Assembly: GCF_039778605.1 (NCBI RefSeq)
Contig: NZ_CP156060.1
Span: 1,488,001 to 1,552,000 of the forward strand
Length of the DNA: 64,000 nucleotides
Source: Flavobacterium sp. WV_118_3
GTDB taxonomy: Bacteria; Bacteroidota; Bacteroidia; Flavobacteriales; Flavobacteriaceae
Reading direction: 5' to 3'
Below the pieces are notes generated by a model that worked only from the letters and a program-made list of their open reading frames with translations, was not told the origin of the DNA and made no database searches. Position numbers and translations under genes: made by a program. Below, piece by piece: positions 1 through 8,796 of this stretch (positions are counted from its first letter, which is position 1; each line of letters starts with the position of its first letter).

Positions 1-116
1 AATGCAGGTGTTAAAAAACACGTTATGCATTTATTTATAAAAAATACCGGGTTTTTCCCCTATTTTGGTATTAAGGGATCGGCTACATTTGCCTCTATAT
101 GTAAAACAATACTAAA

Positions 117-326
117 ATGAAGGCAAGATCTCTATCCGTTATTTACTTTTTTATGGCGATTTACTCCTTTACACAGTTGTATTTCTATTTCGATGATCTG
201 GATTTTACAACTGAGTTGTTCAAATCATTAATTATCCTGCTCACCGTGATCATTGCCATAATCATGGTGGGTTCTTATATCAGTTTTTATATCAATAAAA
301 AACGACGCTATATCAATCGCAAATAA
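117..326 (+). CDS. small membrane protein, hypothetical
   Basis: A 69-residue protein with two hydrophobic stretches (about residues 5-20 and 34-57) and a basic tail (KKRRYINRK), so probably a two-pass inner-membrane protein with its C-terminus in the cytoplasm. No family was recognised. It ends one base before the convergent menC stop. An A-rich stretch precedes the ATG, as is common in Bacteroidetes. It could be a chance ORF, but the hydrophobic layout and charged tail favour a real gene. Confidence 0.5.
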   Translation: MKARSLSVIYFFMAIYSFTQLYFYFDDLDFTTELFKSLIILLTVIIAIIMVGSYISFYINKKRRYINRK

Positions 327-1385
327 TTAAAGCGTCAAGGCCGTAATATTCCAATTGGCACCGGCCTGATATCCCAAATACCCTGCTGCCACTATCAGCG
401 GGCAATCAAAATTATTGGTATAAAGACCACCTGTCCCCAGTCCCTGGGGCATTTTATTTTGTAGTGTATAGGTCCATTGCGCTATCGCATTTAAGCCGAT
501 ATTGCTTTCCAAAGCCGAGGTAATCCACCAACCAATATGTTCTTTTTCGGCCAGATCAATCCATTCCTGTGTACCGCGGAATCCGCCAATCAGGCTCGGT
601 TTTAAAATAATGTATTGCGGACGAATGGTTTGCAGTAGCCTTTCTTTTTCGGTTTTTGTAAAAATACCGATTAGCTCTTCATCCAGGGCAATCGGTAATG
701 GCGTTTCACCACACAATTGTGCCATGGCAGCTATATTCCCTTGTCGGATGGGTTGTTCAATACTGTGTAAGCTAAATTCCGAAAGTTTTTCGAGTTTCTC
801 CAAAGCGTCTTCTTTTTTAAAAGCGCCATTAGCATCCACACGGATTTCAATGGTTTCCGGATCAAAATTACTACGGATAAAAGCCAGCAAGTCGATTTCC
901 GCCTGAAAATCGATGGCTCCGATTTTAAGTTTGATACATCGGAATCCCTGTTCCAGTTTTTCTTCGATCTGTTGTTTCATATAGGCTTCGTCGCCCATCC
1001 ATACCAAACCGTTAATCGGAATGTTTTTTTCTGAACGGGTAAAATCAGACGGAAACAACACAAACGGATCGGCAGCTTCCAGTGATCGGAAGGCCATTTC
1101 CAATCCAAATTGAATGGACGGGAATTCTAATAAGTGTTCCCACAGTGCCTTTTCACCCAAATGGATATTTTCGCAGGTCCAACGGAGTTTTTCTTCATAA
1201 TCCGGTCGGTCGTCGATACTCAGACTTCGTAAGATTCCACACTCGCCTATTCCGGTTTTACCCCCTTTTTTAAGGATAATAAACCAGGTTTCTTTTTCGG
1301 TTAATATACCTCTGGAAGTCCCGGAAGGTCTTTTAAACTCTAAGGTGTATTTTTGATACGTTGCTTGTACTATGGCTTCGGACAT
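327..1385 (-). CDS. menC: o-succinylbenzoate synthase (enolase superfamily)
   Basis: Dehydrates SHCHC to o-succinylbenzoate in menaquinone synthesis. At 352 residues it has the enolase-superfamily layout: N-terminal capping domain, then a barrel with the KLK motif (K152/K154), metal ligands D184 (RVDANG), E210 (IEQP) and D235 (ALDEE), and a second catalytic lysine in ILKPSLIGG (about K262). The late motifs SALESNIG and GLGTGGLYTNN are typical of Bacteroidetes MenC rather than of muconate-lactonising or dipeptide-epimerase relatives. It is the last men gene of a minus-strand run with menA and menB. Any menE would lie left of the window; none is visible here. Confidence 0.93.
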   Translation of the reverse strand: MSEAIVQATYQKYTLEFKRPSGTSRGILTEKETWFIILKKGGKTGIGECGILRSLSIDDRPDYEEKLRWTCENIHLGEKALWEHLLEFPSIQFGLEMAFRSLEAADPFVLFPSDFTRSEKNIPINGLVWMGDEAYMKQQIEEKLEQGFRCIKLKIGAIDFQAEIDLLAFIRSNFDPETIEIRVDANGAFKKEDALEKLEKLSEFSLHSIEQPIRQGNIAAMAQLCGETPLPIALDEELIGIFTKTEKERLLQTIRPQYIILKPSLIGGFRGTQEWIDLAEKEHIGWWITSALESNIGLNAIAQWTYTLQNKMPQGLGTGGLYTNNFDCPLIVAAGYLGYQAGANWNITALTL

Positions 1386-1501
1386 AGCCGGATGGTTTTA
1401 AATTAAAATAAGATTTACAGTCGGCAATTGGTTTCCTTCCATAAATCTTATTTGTATCTGTTTTCTTTTCTCTTTATTCTTTCGTCTTTCTTCTTTTATC
1501 T

Positions 1502-2179
1502 TTAAAGATCAATAGAAGCTCCGATTTCGAGTAGCATCAGGTCTTTTCCCCGGTTAAAGAATTTACGGATCGCTTCCTCATGATTAATTTCAATATAACC
1601 GAACGTATCGAAATGATAGCCCAATACTTTATCACAGGCTACAAAATCGGATGCAATAATCGCATCATCCACATCCATCGTAAAGTTACTTCCGATTGGC
1701 AGAATAGCCAAATCCAGTTTGGTACGCATCGGAATCAGTTTCATATCCATTGTCAGTGCGGTATCGCCGGCAATATAGATATTTTTGTGTTCGCCTTCGA
1801 TTACAAATCCGCCCGGCTGACCACCATAACTTCCGTCACCAAAAGAACTGGTATGAATTGCGTTCACATATTTTACCGTTCCAAAATCGAATTTCCAGCT
1901 TCCGCCATGATTCATCGGGTGGTATTGAAACCCTTTGTTTCCATAATGCGAGGCAATTTCGTAGTTCGAAACGATTACGGCATTGGTTCTGGTAGCAATC
2001 GCTTCCACATCCAACGTATGATCATTATGCGCATGCGTTAGTAAAATATAATCGGCTTTTATCGTATTGATATCAATATGGGCTGCTTTCGGATTTCCGG
2101 AAATAAACGGATCTACCAAAAGGTGTTTTCCTCTTACTTCAATTCCCAAACAAGCATGTCCGTAAAATGTAATTTTCAT
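1502..2179 (-). CDS. UPF0173-type metal-dependent hydrolase
   Basis: A 225-residue metallo-beta-lactamase-fold protein of the UPF0173/YtkL type. The metal motif THAHNDH (H49, H51, D53, H54) is present, with a further metal Asp in IAGDTALT and a late His in GYHFDTFG. There is no signal peptide, so it is cytoplasmic. The substrate is unknown. It sits 10 bp downstream of menA and upstream of menC on the same strand, an arrangement suggesting co-transcription with menaquinone genes rather than a proven role there. Confidence 0.88.
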   Translation of the reverse strand: MKITFYGHACLGIEVRGKHLLVDPFISGNPKAAHIDINTIKADYILLTHAHNDHTLDVEAIATRTNAVIVSNYEIASHYGNKGFQYHPMNHGGSWKFDFGTVKYVNAIHTSSFGDGSYGGQPGGFVIEGEHKNIYIAGDTALTMDMKLIPMRTKLDLAILPIGSNFTMDVDDAIIASDFVACDKVLGYHFDTFGYIEINHEEAIRKFFNRGKDLMLLEIGASIDL

Positions 2180-2189
2180 AGTTTGTCGT

Positions 2190-3098
2190 TTAAAAAGTTA
2201 ATACTACAGATAGTAAAACGGAAAAAAGAAACGTACTTAAAGCTACTTTTTTCAGTTCGGGATCCAATGCTTTCGGATCTTTATTATCGATAACTGTTTT
2301 CAGATGTTTTAAAAGCGGAATATAGGCCACTACAAAAAGGTACTGTTTCCATTCAAAGTCAGACCAGATCGCAAATACCAATCCCAATAGCATGGCAAGT
2401 AGCACAATACCGATATGGTAACGTTTAGCATTTTGAGCGCCGATTTTTACGACTAATGTGTTTTTTCCGGATTTGATATCGGATTCGCGATCGCGCATAT
2501 TGTTTAGATTCAGTACTGCTACACTTAGTAAACCGACACTTATCGCCGGTAAAAACAACTTCAGATCTAACGATTGGGCATACAGGAAATTGGTTCCGAG
2601 TACGCTCACCAATCCGAAGAAGATAAATACAAACAGGTCACCCAATCCTCTGTAACCGTAGGCCGATTTCCCAACGGTATATTTAATCGCTGCCGTAATC
2701 GCCGCTAATCCCAGGACAAAGAAAAACAAGGAAAATCCGAAATTGTCACTGCCAAACGACGCATAAATTAGCGTTATTGCAATGATTAAAGTGGCTACCG
2801 ACACCATAATGATTCCTTTTTTCATCTGCTCAGGTGTGATCGCACCACTTTGTATGGCGCGCTGCGGACCGATTCGATCTTTATTATCGGTTCCTTTTAC
2901 ACCATCGCCATAATCATTGGCAAAGTTCGAAAGCACCTGTAGTCCTAAGGTTGTCAGAAACGCCAAACCAAAAATAATCCAGTAATTCGGACTGTCCGAA
3001 TAGTGTTTATATGCATAAAAACTTCCTACCAATATTCCGGAAATGGATAACGGAAGGGTTCTCAATCGTGCGGCTTCCAGCCAGATTTTGGCACTCAT
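2190..3098 (-). CDS. menA: 1,4-dihydroxy-2-naphthoate polyprenyltransferase
   Basis: Membrane UbiA-family prenyltransferase of 302 residues that attaches the polyprenyl chain to DHNA, giving demethylmenaquinone. The first Asp-rich motif is NDYGDG at residues 61-66 (in NFANDYGDGVKGTDNKD), followed by the GPQRAIQSG segment typical of MenA; the second motif is NNMRDRESD near residue 200. About eight hydrophobic segments are visible. It lies between the PH-domain pair and the UPF0173 gene, all on the minus strand with short spacers, consistent with one menB-to-menC transcription unit. Confidence 0.95.
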   Translation of the reverse strand: MSAKIWLEAARLRTLPLSISGILVGSFYAYKHYSDSPNYWIIFGLAFLTTLGLQVLSNFANDYGDGVKGTDNKDRIGPQRAIQSGAITPEQMKKGIIMVSVATLIIAITLIYASFGSDNFGFSLFFFVLGLAAITAAIKYTVGKSAYGYRGLGDLFVFIFFGLVSVLGTNFLYAQSLDLKLFLPAISVGLLSVAVLNLNNMRDRESDIKSGKNTLVVKIGAQNAKRYHIGIVLLAMLLGLVFAIWSDFEWKQYLFVVAYIPLLKHLKTVIDNKDPKALDPELKKVALSTFLFSVLLSVVLTF

Positions 3099-3141
3099 AG
3101 TATTTTCTTTATTCTTTTCTCTTTATTCTTTTCTCTTGTTG

Positions 3142-4626
3142 TCACATCCAACCTTTCGGTGCGGTTTCCACCTGATAAAGCCATACATTTACCAGTTCTT
3201 TTATTTTTGAAAAATCCCCTAAATGGAAGGAAATCGTTCCTCCGGCCGTATACAGGGTAATACTTCCAATATCGGCATTTTTATGCCAGAACAACTGACT
3301 CGTACGGATGGCTTGTATTTTATGTGGTTCGATAATCTGGTGTTCGATATCCCAGACGCCTTTTCTACAGATGATAAATTCGTCGGTGACAAACAAACGG
3401 TTGTTTCGAAAACCAAAATACAATAACAAACCGGTAAAGGTTATATATACCGGTACAAAAATAAGGTATTCCGCTATAGGTAACACGGTAAATTCATACA
3501 ATAAAAACAAAATCAACATCGGGCCAAACAGGTACAGGATCCCTCCTACGATCAATCGTCTGATATTCGGTAACAAAGCAACGCCCTGTTCCGGAATTTT
3601 ATGAAACAGCAATGCCATGATACGATCGCGTTCGGCTTCGGAACATCCCGGAATGGTAATCGCCTGTTTGTCGTTTTCCTCCTGATCGGCATTCCCGGAA
3701 GCTTGTCGGATTTTTAGCGTAAGCGTGTCCATTTTCTTTTGCAGGTAATTCCGACTGGTGGAAACGATCTGTACTTTTTCCGGGCGGATGATCGTATTTT
3801 TGGTATTCAATAATCCATACGACAATAACAACGACTGATGTTGCCGGGTGATTTTAAAATCGAAATATTTAATAATCGTTCGTCCGAGGTTTAAGAATAA
3901 CAGTACTCCCAAAAGAATGACAATCAAAATCGTGATGGAATACATCGCAAGTCCTTGATCTACATAGGCATCAAATTTTTCACCATCGATTTCATTTGCC
4001 CGCATATAGCTTTGTACATTTTCGTAAATGGTTCCAAAAAAGGCGATTAATAGCGCAAAACTGCGGAGGTAATTCGAGGTAATTCCAATCTTAAACAAAC
4101 TGGAAAAACTGATTTTGATAAATGGTGTGGTTTGTTCCGTAGCGACGGTGGTTTCCGATTCGTTGTTTTTTTCACCTTCCAGCAAACGCATTTTTAAAGC
4201 CTGTGCCAATTGATGCGAAACAGCCCGGATTACGGCTTCTTTTTTCTGCGTTCCGGCCGTATCGACATCCAATGCATAAACGCCAATCAGTTTCTGTATA
4301 AACGATTGGTTGATTGTTACCTGTTGGATTTTTTGCAGTTTGATCGCAATTCTGGTTTTGTTTAATACGCCTTTATGGATGACAAACTCATTGTTCTGAT
4401 CGTCTATATAAAAAGTAAAATTCCGGTATTGCAAATAGGCTACAATGGCGACAAACACAAATAGTCCGACAATTCCCGAAACAACCAGTGCTTTATTGAG
4501 TTCGTTAAATTTAAAAAGCCAAATCACCAAAATCGGCCATAGTCCGCGTACGATACGTTGAAACGTATCCGTAAACATAACCAGGATTCCGACGAGTGAT
4601 TGGCGTTGTGGTTCGTTAAAGTTCAT
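3142..4626 (-). CDS. PH domain-containing membrane protein, YdbT type
   Basis: A 494-residue membrane protein with repeated bacterial-PH (bPH2, DUF304) modules separated by transmembrane pairs, the YdbT layout. Hydrophobic pairs lie near residues 28-65, 185-245 and 365-405. Each bPH2 module contains a segment with the pattern 'iipl.KIQ.v' (AIKLQKIQQVTI, IRPEKVQIVSTS, IEPHKIQAIRTS). In Bacillus the YdbS/YdbT pair is linked to resistance to antimicrobial peptides; the role here is unknown. Its start overlaps the end of the upstream YdbS-like gene by 11 bp, so the two are probably translationally coupled and act together. Confidence 0.85.
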   Translation of the reverse strand: MNFNEPQRQSLVGILVMFTDTFQRIVRGLWPILVIWLFKFNELNKALVVSGIVGLFVFVAIVAYLQYRNFTFYIDDQNNEFVIHKGVLNKTRIAIKLQKIQQVTINQSFIQKLIGVYALDVDTAGTQKKEAVIRAVSHQLAQALKMRLLEGEKNNESETTVATEQTTPFIKISFSSLFKIGITSNYLRSFALLIAFFGTIYENVQSYMRANEIDGEKFDAYVDQGLAMYSITILIVILLGVLLFLNLGRTIIKYFDFKITRQHQSLLLSYGLLNTKNTIIRPEKVQIVSTSRNYLQKKMDTLTLKIRQASGNADQEENDKQAITIPGCSEAERDRIMALLFHKIPEQGVALLPNIRRLIVGGILYLFGPMLILFLLYEFTVLPIAEYLIFVPVYITFTGLLLYFGFRNNRLFVTDEFIICRKGVWDIEHQIIEPHKIQAIRTSQLFWHKNADIGSITLYTAGGTISFHLGDFSKIKELVNVWLYQVETAPKGWM

Positions 4627-5197
4627 CTTCCGTAAGTTTTACCGGTGGAACCTCTTTGTTTTCAGATGCAATCGGCGGTATTTCTTCGATTAATTTGGCC
4701 ATGATCAATTGTTTGATCCGATCGGCCTGTTCTTTTCGGAGTCCGGCAATACGAATATCGCTCCCGCTACCTCCGGCCGTAAAAATTTCGATCGTTGCCA
4801 GATCCAGCTTCCGGGAAACCGGTCCTTCGTGTAACGCCACGTGTTGCACCCGATTATAGGGGATCACAGTTATGGTTGTGGCAACTACACCGCTTTTAAA
4901 CAAGACATCATGCTGCCGAAAGGCAAATCCTTTTTTATGAAAAGAAACCAAGGCAATTACCAGCGTCATCATAATAACAAATACAATCGCCAAAATACCT
5001 ATTAATAATACGGTTCCAAAAACCATATCCGGGTTGATCAGCAGAAACGCCCCCAAAATTCCGATCAGGATCAAGGCAAAAACAGCGGTATTAAAAAAGA
5101 TCACTTTTTTATAGTCGGCCTGTAGCGGTTCAAAGTCAACCGCTTCAAATCGCGGTAACTGACTGGTGTCAATACTGGTATTGGTAAACGATTCCAT
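4616..5197 (-). CDS. PH domain-containing membrane protein, YdbS type
   Basis: Short partner (193 residues from this start) of the downstream YdbT-like protein. It has two transmembrane segments (in the region FFNTAVFALILIGILGAFL and VLLIGILAIVFVIMMTLVI) followed by one bPH2 module with the characteristic TVIPYNRVQHVALHEGP segment. The longest frame begins at 5278, but an ATG at 5197 puts a short polar leader before the first membrane helix, as in relatives; the ATG at 5224 is also possible. It follows menB after a terminator, so it may have its own promoter. Confidence 0.8.
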   Translation of the reverse strand: MESFTNTSIDTSQLPRFEAVDFEPLQADYKKVIFFNTAVFALILIGILGAFLLINPDMVFGTVLLIGILAIVFVIMMTLVIALVSFHKKGFAFRQHDVLFKSGVVATTITVIPYNRVQHVALHEGPVSRKLDLATIEIFTAGGSGSDIRIAGLRKEQADRIKQLIMAKLIEEIPPIASENKEVPPVKLTEDEL

Positions 5198-5290
5198 AGT
5201 AGTTGTGTTTCGGTCGGCATTCATTTTTATAGTTTCAAAAATAGGAATTTGTTCCGAACGATTTTTATAGTGTTTCAATTATTATTACAT

Positions 5291-5313
5291 AAAAAAGTAG
5301 GAGAAACTCCTAC
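5291..5313 (-). terminator. Rho-independent terminator after menB
   Basis: A perfect 7-bp inverted repeat (GTAGGAG / CTCCTAC, loop of 3) is followed on the minus strand by six T. It lies 44 bp past the menB stop and before the PH-domain genes, so it would end or attenuate the menB transcript. Confidence 0.8.
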
Positions 5314-5356
5314 TCTTTTACGGCATCCGAATGCCAATTGTATTATAAGCTATCCA

Positions 5357-6196
5357 TTATGGAATCCATTTCTTTTCGAAGTTTGGTTTGCGTTTTTCCA
5401 AAAAGGCATTTCTTCCTTCTACCGCTTCATCGGTCATATAGGCCAAACGTGTCGCCTCACCGGCAAATACCTGTTGTCCAACCATTCCGTCGTCAGTAAG
5501 GTTCATTGCAAATTTCAACATCTTGATAGACGTTGGCGATTTTGCTAAAATTTCCTGTGCCCATTCATAAGCGGTATCTTCCAGTTCCGCATGCGGAATT
5601 ACGGCATTAACCATTCCCATTTCAAAAGCTTCCTGAGCCGAATAATTACGCCCTAAAAAGAAAATTTCTCTTGCTTTTTTCTGTCCGACCATTTTGGCCA
5701 GGTACGCCGATCCGTATCCACCGTCAAAACTGGTTACATCGGCATCGGTTTGTTTAAAAATGGCGTGTTCTTTACTCGCCAGTGTCAGGTCGCAAACCAC
5801 GTGTAAACTATGTCCGCCACCTACAGCCCATCCCGGTACTACGGCAATAACGGCTTTTGGCATAAAACGGATCAATCGCTGTACTTCCAGAATGTTTAAA
5901 CGGTGCATGCCATCTTCTCCAACATAGCCCTGGTGTCCTCTTGCTTTTTGATCACCACCACTGCAAAATGAATAAACACCGTCTTTAGACGAAGGTCCTT
6001 CAGCCGACAATAATACGACACCAATAGAGGTATCTTCCTGTGCATCGTAGAAAGCCTGATATAATTCACTTGTTGTTTTCGGACGGAAGGCATTGCGCAC
6101 ATCCGGACGATTAAAGGCAATTCGGGCTACCCCATTGCATTTTTTATAGGTTATGTCTTCGAATTCCCGAACAGTCTGCCAGTTTATCGTACTCAT
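5357..6196 (-). CDS. menB: 1,4-dihydroxy-2-naphthoyl-CoA synthase
   Basis: Crotonase-fold enzyme of 279 residues, the usual MenB length, that closes the second ring of the naphthoquinone from OSB-CoA. MenB hallmarks are visible: FCSGGDQ (residues 78-83, oxyanion hole), PGWAVGGGHSLHVVCD (122-136), and QTDADVTSFDGGYGS (149-163), whose Asp and Ser/Gly-rich segment is MenB-specific. The C-terminus FEKKWIP is typical. The ATG at 6196 gives the expected N-terminus. It is divergent from the exported peptidase at 6268 and is the first gene of the men run on this strand. Confidence 0.96.
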   Translation of the reverse strand: MSTINWQTVREFEDITYKKCNGVARIAFNRPDVRNAFRPKTTSELYQAFYDAQEDTSIGVVLLSAEGPSSKDGVYSFCSGGDQKARGHQGYVGEDGMHRLNILEVQRLIRFMPKAVIAVVPGWAVGGGHSLHVVCDLTLASKEHAIFKQTDADVTSFDGGYGSAYLAKMVGQKKAREIFFLGRNYSAQEAFEMGMVNAVIPHAELEDTAYEWAQEILAKSPTSIKMLKFAMNLTDDGMVGQQVFAGEATRLAYMTDEAVEGRNAFLEKRKPNFEKKWIP

Positions 6197-6267
6197 ATTT
6201 TTAAATTTTAGCGTAAAAATAAATCATTTTTTGCATTATCTTGCACTTCCAAAAAAATTATAATACA

Positions 6268-7386
6268 ATGAAAAAGATTTTTGTTTCGGCAGCCTTACTG
6301 GGTTTAATTTTTTCAGCTCAGGCTCAAAAATATGAGTTTCAAACCGTTACCGACCTAGAGGCCTTACCGGTAATCAGTCAGGGTAACACTGGAACCTGCT
6401 GGAGTTTTTCTACTTCTTCTTTTCTGGAATCGGAAGTGATTCGTTTAACCGGAAAGAAAATCGATTTATCCGAAATGTATCAGGTACGCAATACCTATCC
6501 TAAAAAAGCGGACAACTATATTATGCGTCAGGGCAAAGCGCAATTTGGAGAAGGCGGATTGGCACATGATGTGATCAATAGTGTAGCCGATTACGGTTTG
6601 GTTCCAAATAGCGTTTTTACAGGACTTAACGGAACATCCGAAACCTTTAACCACGCCGAAATGGTAGCCGTAATGGAAAGTATGTTAAAAACCTATGCTG
6701 AAAATCCGGGTAAAAAATTATCGCCTAACTGGAAAAAAGCGATCGAAGCGATGCTGGATATTTATATCGGTAAAAACGTAACGGAGTTTACTTACGAAGG
6801 TAAAAAATACACCCCAAAAAGCTTTCAGGCGATGACCAAAATCAACCCGAAAGACTATGTTACGATTACTTCGTTTACCCATACACCCAATTACGGGACG
6901 TTTATCCTAAATGTTCCGGATAATTTTTCGAACGGTAGTTTTTACAACCTTCCATTGGAAGAATATATCGCCAATATCGACAATGCACTGGCCAATGGTT
7001 TTACCGTGGAACTGGATTGTGACGTGAGCGAACCTACTTTCTCCGGAAAATATGGTGTTGCTGTGATTCCTGGTGATGATGCCGATACCAAAACTATTTT
7101 AACCGAAATCAAACCGGAAAAAGTCATTACACCGGAATACCGTCAGGCAGAATTTGAGAATTTAGCAACTCAGGATGATCACCTGATGCATATTGTCGGA
7201 AAAGTAAAAGACCAAAAAGGAAACATCTATTATAAAGTGAAAAACTCCTGGGGTACCGATCCGAATCGTGTTGCCAACGGTGGTTATGTTTATATGAGCG
7301 TTCCGTATATGAAACTAAAATCGATTTCAGTTTTGGTTCATAAAGATGCCTTACAAAAAGATACCCGTAAAAAGCTGGGATTGTAA
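6268..7386 (+). CDS. exported C1 family cysteine peptidase (bleomycin hydrolase-like)
   Basis: A 372-residue papain-fold peptidase with a signal peptide (MKKIFVSAALLGLIFSAQAQ, cleavage after about residue 20), so periplasmic or surface. The oxyanion Gln and catalytic Cys are in QGNTGTCWSFS (C44), the His in DDHLMHIVG and the Asn in VKNSWGTD. The spacing, with a long insert between Cys and His, matches the C1B bleomycin hydrolase/aminopeptidase C branch, whose better-known members are cytoplasmic. The start at 6268 was chosen over an upstream in-frame ATG at 6241 because only this one begins directly with a signal peptide. Confidence 0.88.
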   Translation: MKKIFVSAALLGLIFSAQAQKYEFQTVTDLEALPVISQGNTGTCWSFSTSSFLESEVIRLTGKKIDLSEMYQVRNTYPKKADNYIMRQGKAQFGEGGLAHDVINSVADYGLVPNSVFTGLNGTSETFNHAEMVAVMESMLKTYAENPGKKLSPNWKKAIEAMLDIYIGKNVTEFTYEGKKYTPKSFQAMTKINPKDYVTITSFTHTPNYGTFILNVPDNFSNGSFYNLPLEEYIANIDNALANGFTVELDCDVSEPTFSGKYGVAVIPGDDADTKTILTEIKPEKVITPEYRQAEFENLATQDDHLMHIVGKVKDQKGNIYYKVKNSWGTDPNRVANGGYVYMSVPYMKLKSISVLVHKDALQKDTRKKLGL

Positions 7387-7394
7387 ATAATACA

Positions 7395-7446
7395 TCAAAA
7401 AAGGACTACAAAAGGACTGTTTTTAAAGTAGACAGTCCTTTTTTGA
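7395..7446 (+). terminator. Rho-independent terminator after C1 peptidase
   Basis: A perfect 13-bp inverted repeat (TCAAAAAAGGACT at 7395-7407 and its complement at 7434-7446) closes a 26-nt loop. The second arm contains six T and the repeat begins 8 bp after the peptidase stop. Confidence 0.75.
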
Positions 7447-7567
7447 TGGCTTTCAGAATCTGTTTTAGCGGAAAATTTTAACAGAAATAATTCCCCAATG
7501 CATTTTATAAATACTATGTGTTATTTATATTTGCCTTTTACTAAAATTTTACCCCGAAACGCATTCA

Positions 7568-8758
7568 ATGAAACTGAGACAATATATCCCCCTATTTTCT
7601 ATATTATTATTAGTTGCCTGCAATAAAAAAGATAATTCCCGAGATTCTGACAATAACCCTAACGATACAGCCTTACTAGCAGGCGATTTTTCGATTAAAT
7701 TACCTAAGGTTTCCACTCGTTTTATTTCGGATAACAAAGCTTTTGTGGAGCGCTTTTATAACAAACACTATAACGCTAACGATTATAGCGGTGGTTTTTT
7801 GGTGGCCAAAAACGGTCAGATTATTTACGAAAATTATAGTGGTTATGCCTATAAGGAAAAAGGTAATAAAATAACCGAAGACACTCCGATTCATATTGCT
7901 TCGGTGAGTAAAATGATCACGGCCGTTGCCGTAATGAAACTGGCCGAAGAAGAAAAAATCAAATTCGACCTACCTGTTAAAAATTATCTCCCTGAGTTTC
8001 CGTATGAAAAAACCACGGTACGGATGTTGTTAAACCACCGTAGCGGATTGCGTAACTATGCTTATTTTACCGCTGATAAAGGCGTTTGGGACAAGAAAAA
8101 AACCTTAACCAATCAGGATGTACTAACCCTTCTGGCTACCAAAAACGTGGGCTTGGAATCCCAGCCGGGTACCCGTTTCGGATATTGTAATACAAACTAT
8201 GCTTTACTAGCGTTGATCATTGAAAAAGTAACCGGAAAAAAGTATCCGACAGTCATGAAGGAAATGATCTTTGAACCGCTGGGAATGACCCATACGTTTG
8301 TTTTTGACGATCTGAAAAAGAAAGACGAAGTGAGTCAGTCGTATAAAGGAAATTACCTTCGTCTGGCCTTTGAATTTCTGGATCAGGTATATGGCGATAA
8401 AAATATTTATTCTACACCGCGTGATCTTTTAAAATTTGATATCGCGACCTATAACAACGATTTTTTAAGTCAGGAGATGAAAGCCGAAATGTTTAAAGGC
8501 TATAGTTATGAACGCAAAGGAACCCGAAACTACGGATTAGGCGTGCGTATGTTGGAATTCGAAACCGGTCAGAAATACTTTTTCCATAACGGTTGGTGGC
8601 ATGGAAACACTTCCTCTTTGGTAACCCTCCGAAAAGACACGGTTTCCATCATTGCCCTTTCCAATAAATACACCCATAAGACGTATCAGACCAAAAAGCT
8701 GGCACCGCATTTTGGTGATTACCCTTTCAAATTCAGTAAAGAAGAAAGCGACGAATAA
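7568..8758 (+). CDS. serine hydrolase, class C beta-lactamase family lipoprotein
   Basis: A 396-residue protein with a lipoprotein signal (LLLVACNKK, lipid-attachment Cys at residue 18) followed by a beta-lactamase/DD-peptidase-like domain. The catalytic SxxK is in ASVSKMITA, the Tyr motif is YCNTNYA, and the third motif is HNGWWHG (KTG equivalent). Such proteins are peptidoglycan peptidases or esterases; a true resistance beta-lactamase is unlikely. It stands as a single gene between two terminators. Confidence 0.88.
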   Translation: MKLRQYIPLFSILLLVACNKKDNSRDSDNNPNDTALLAGDFSIKLPKVSTRFISDNKAFVERFYNKHYNANDYSGGFLVAKNGQIIYENYSGYAYKEKGNKITEDTPIHIASVSKMITAVAVMKLAEEEKIKFDLPVKNYLPEFPYEKTTVRMLLNHRSGLRNYAYFTADKGVWDKKKTLTNQDVLTLLATKNVGLESQPGTRFGYCNTNYALLALIIEKVTGKKYPTVMKEMIFEPLGMTHTFVFDDLKKKDEVSQSYKGNYLRLAFEFLDQVYGDKNIYSTPRDLLKFDIATYNNDFLSQEMKAEMFKGYSYERKGTRNYGLGVRMLEFETGQKYFFHNGWWHGNTSSLVTLRKDTVSIIALSNKYTHKTYQTKKLAPHFGDYPFKFSKEESDE

Positions 8759-8760
8759 TA

Positions 8761-8796
8761 AAAAACTCCGGTAGAATGAACTACCGGAGTTTTTTT
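8761..8796. terminator. bidirectional terminator between convergent genes
   Basis: A 14-bp stem (AAAAACTCCGGTAG / CTACCGGAGTTTTT) flanked by A and T runs lies exactly between the serine hydrolase stop and the stop of the convergent dioxygenase gene, so it can serve both. Confidence 0.85.

Noticed and set aside
502..906. ORF on the strand opposite menC
   Set aside because: It is the shadow of a well-supported menC gene and has no domain character; the same applies to the opposite-strand ORFs at 1580, 8912, 46625 and 52923.
1460..1500. Pyrimidine-rich tracts at 1460-1500 and 3105-3135 sharing a TTCTTTTCTCTTTATTC-like sequence
   Set aside because: On the coding strand these are A/G-rich leaders before minus-strand genes, common in AT-rich Bacteroidetes; no further structure was seen.
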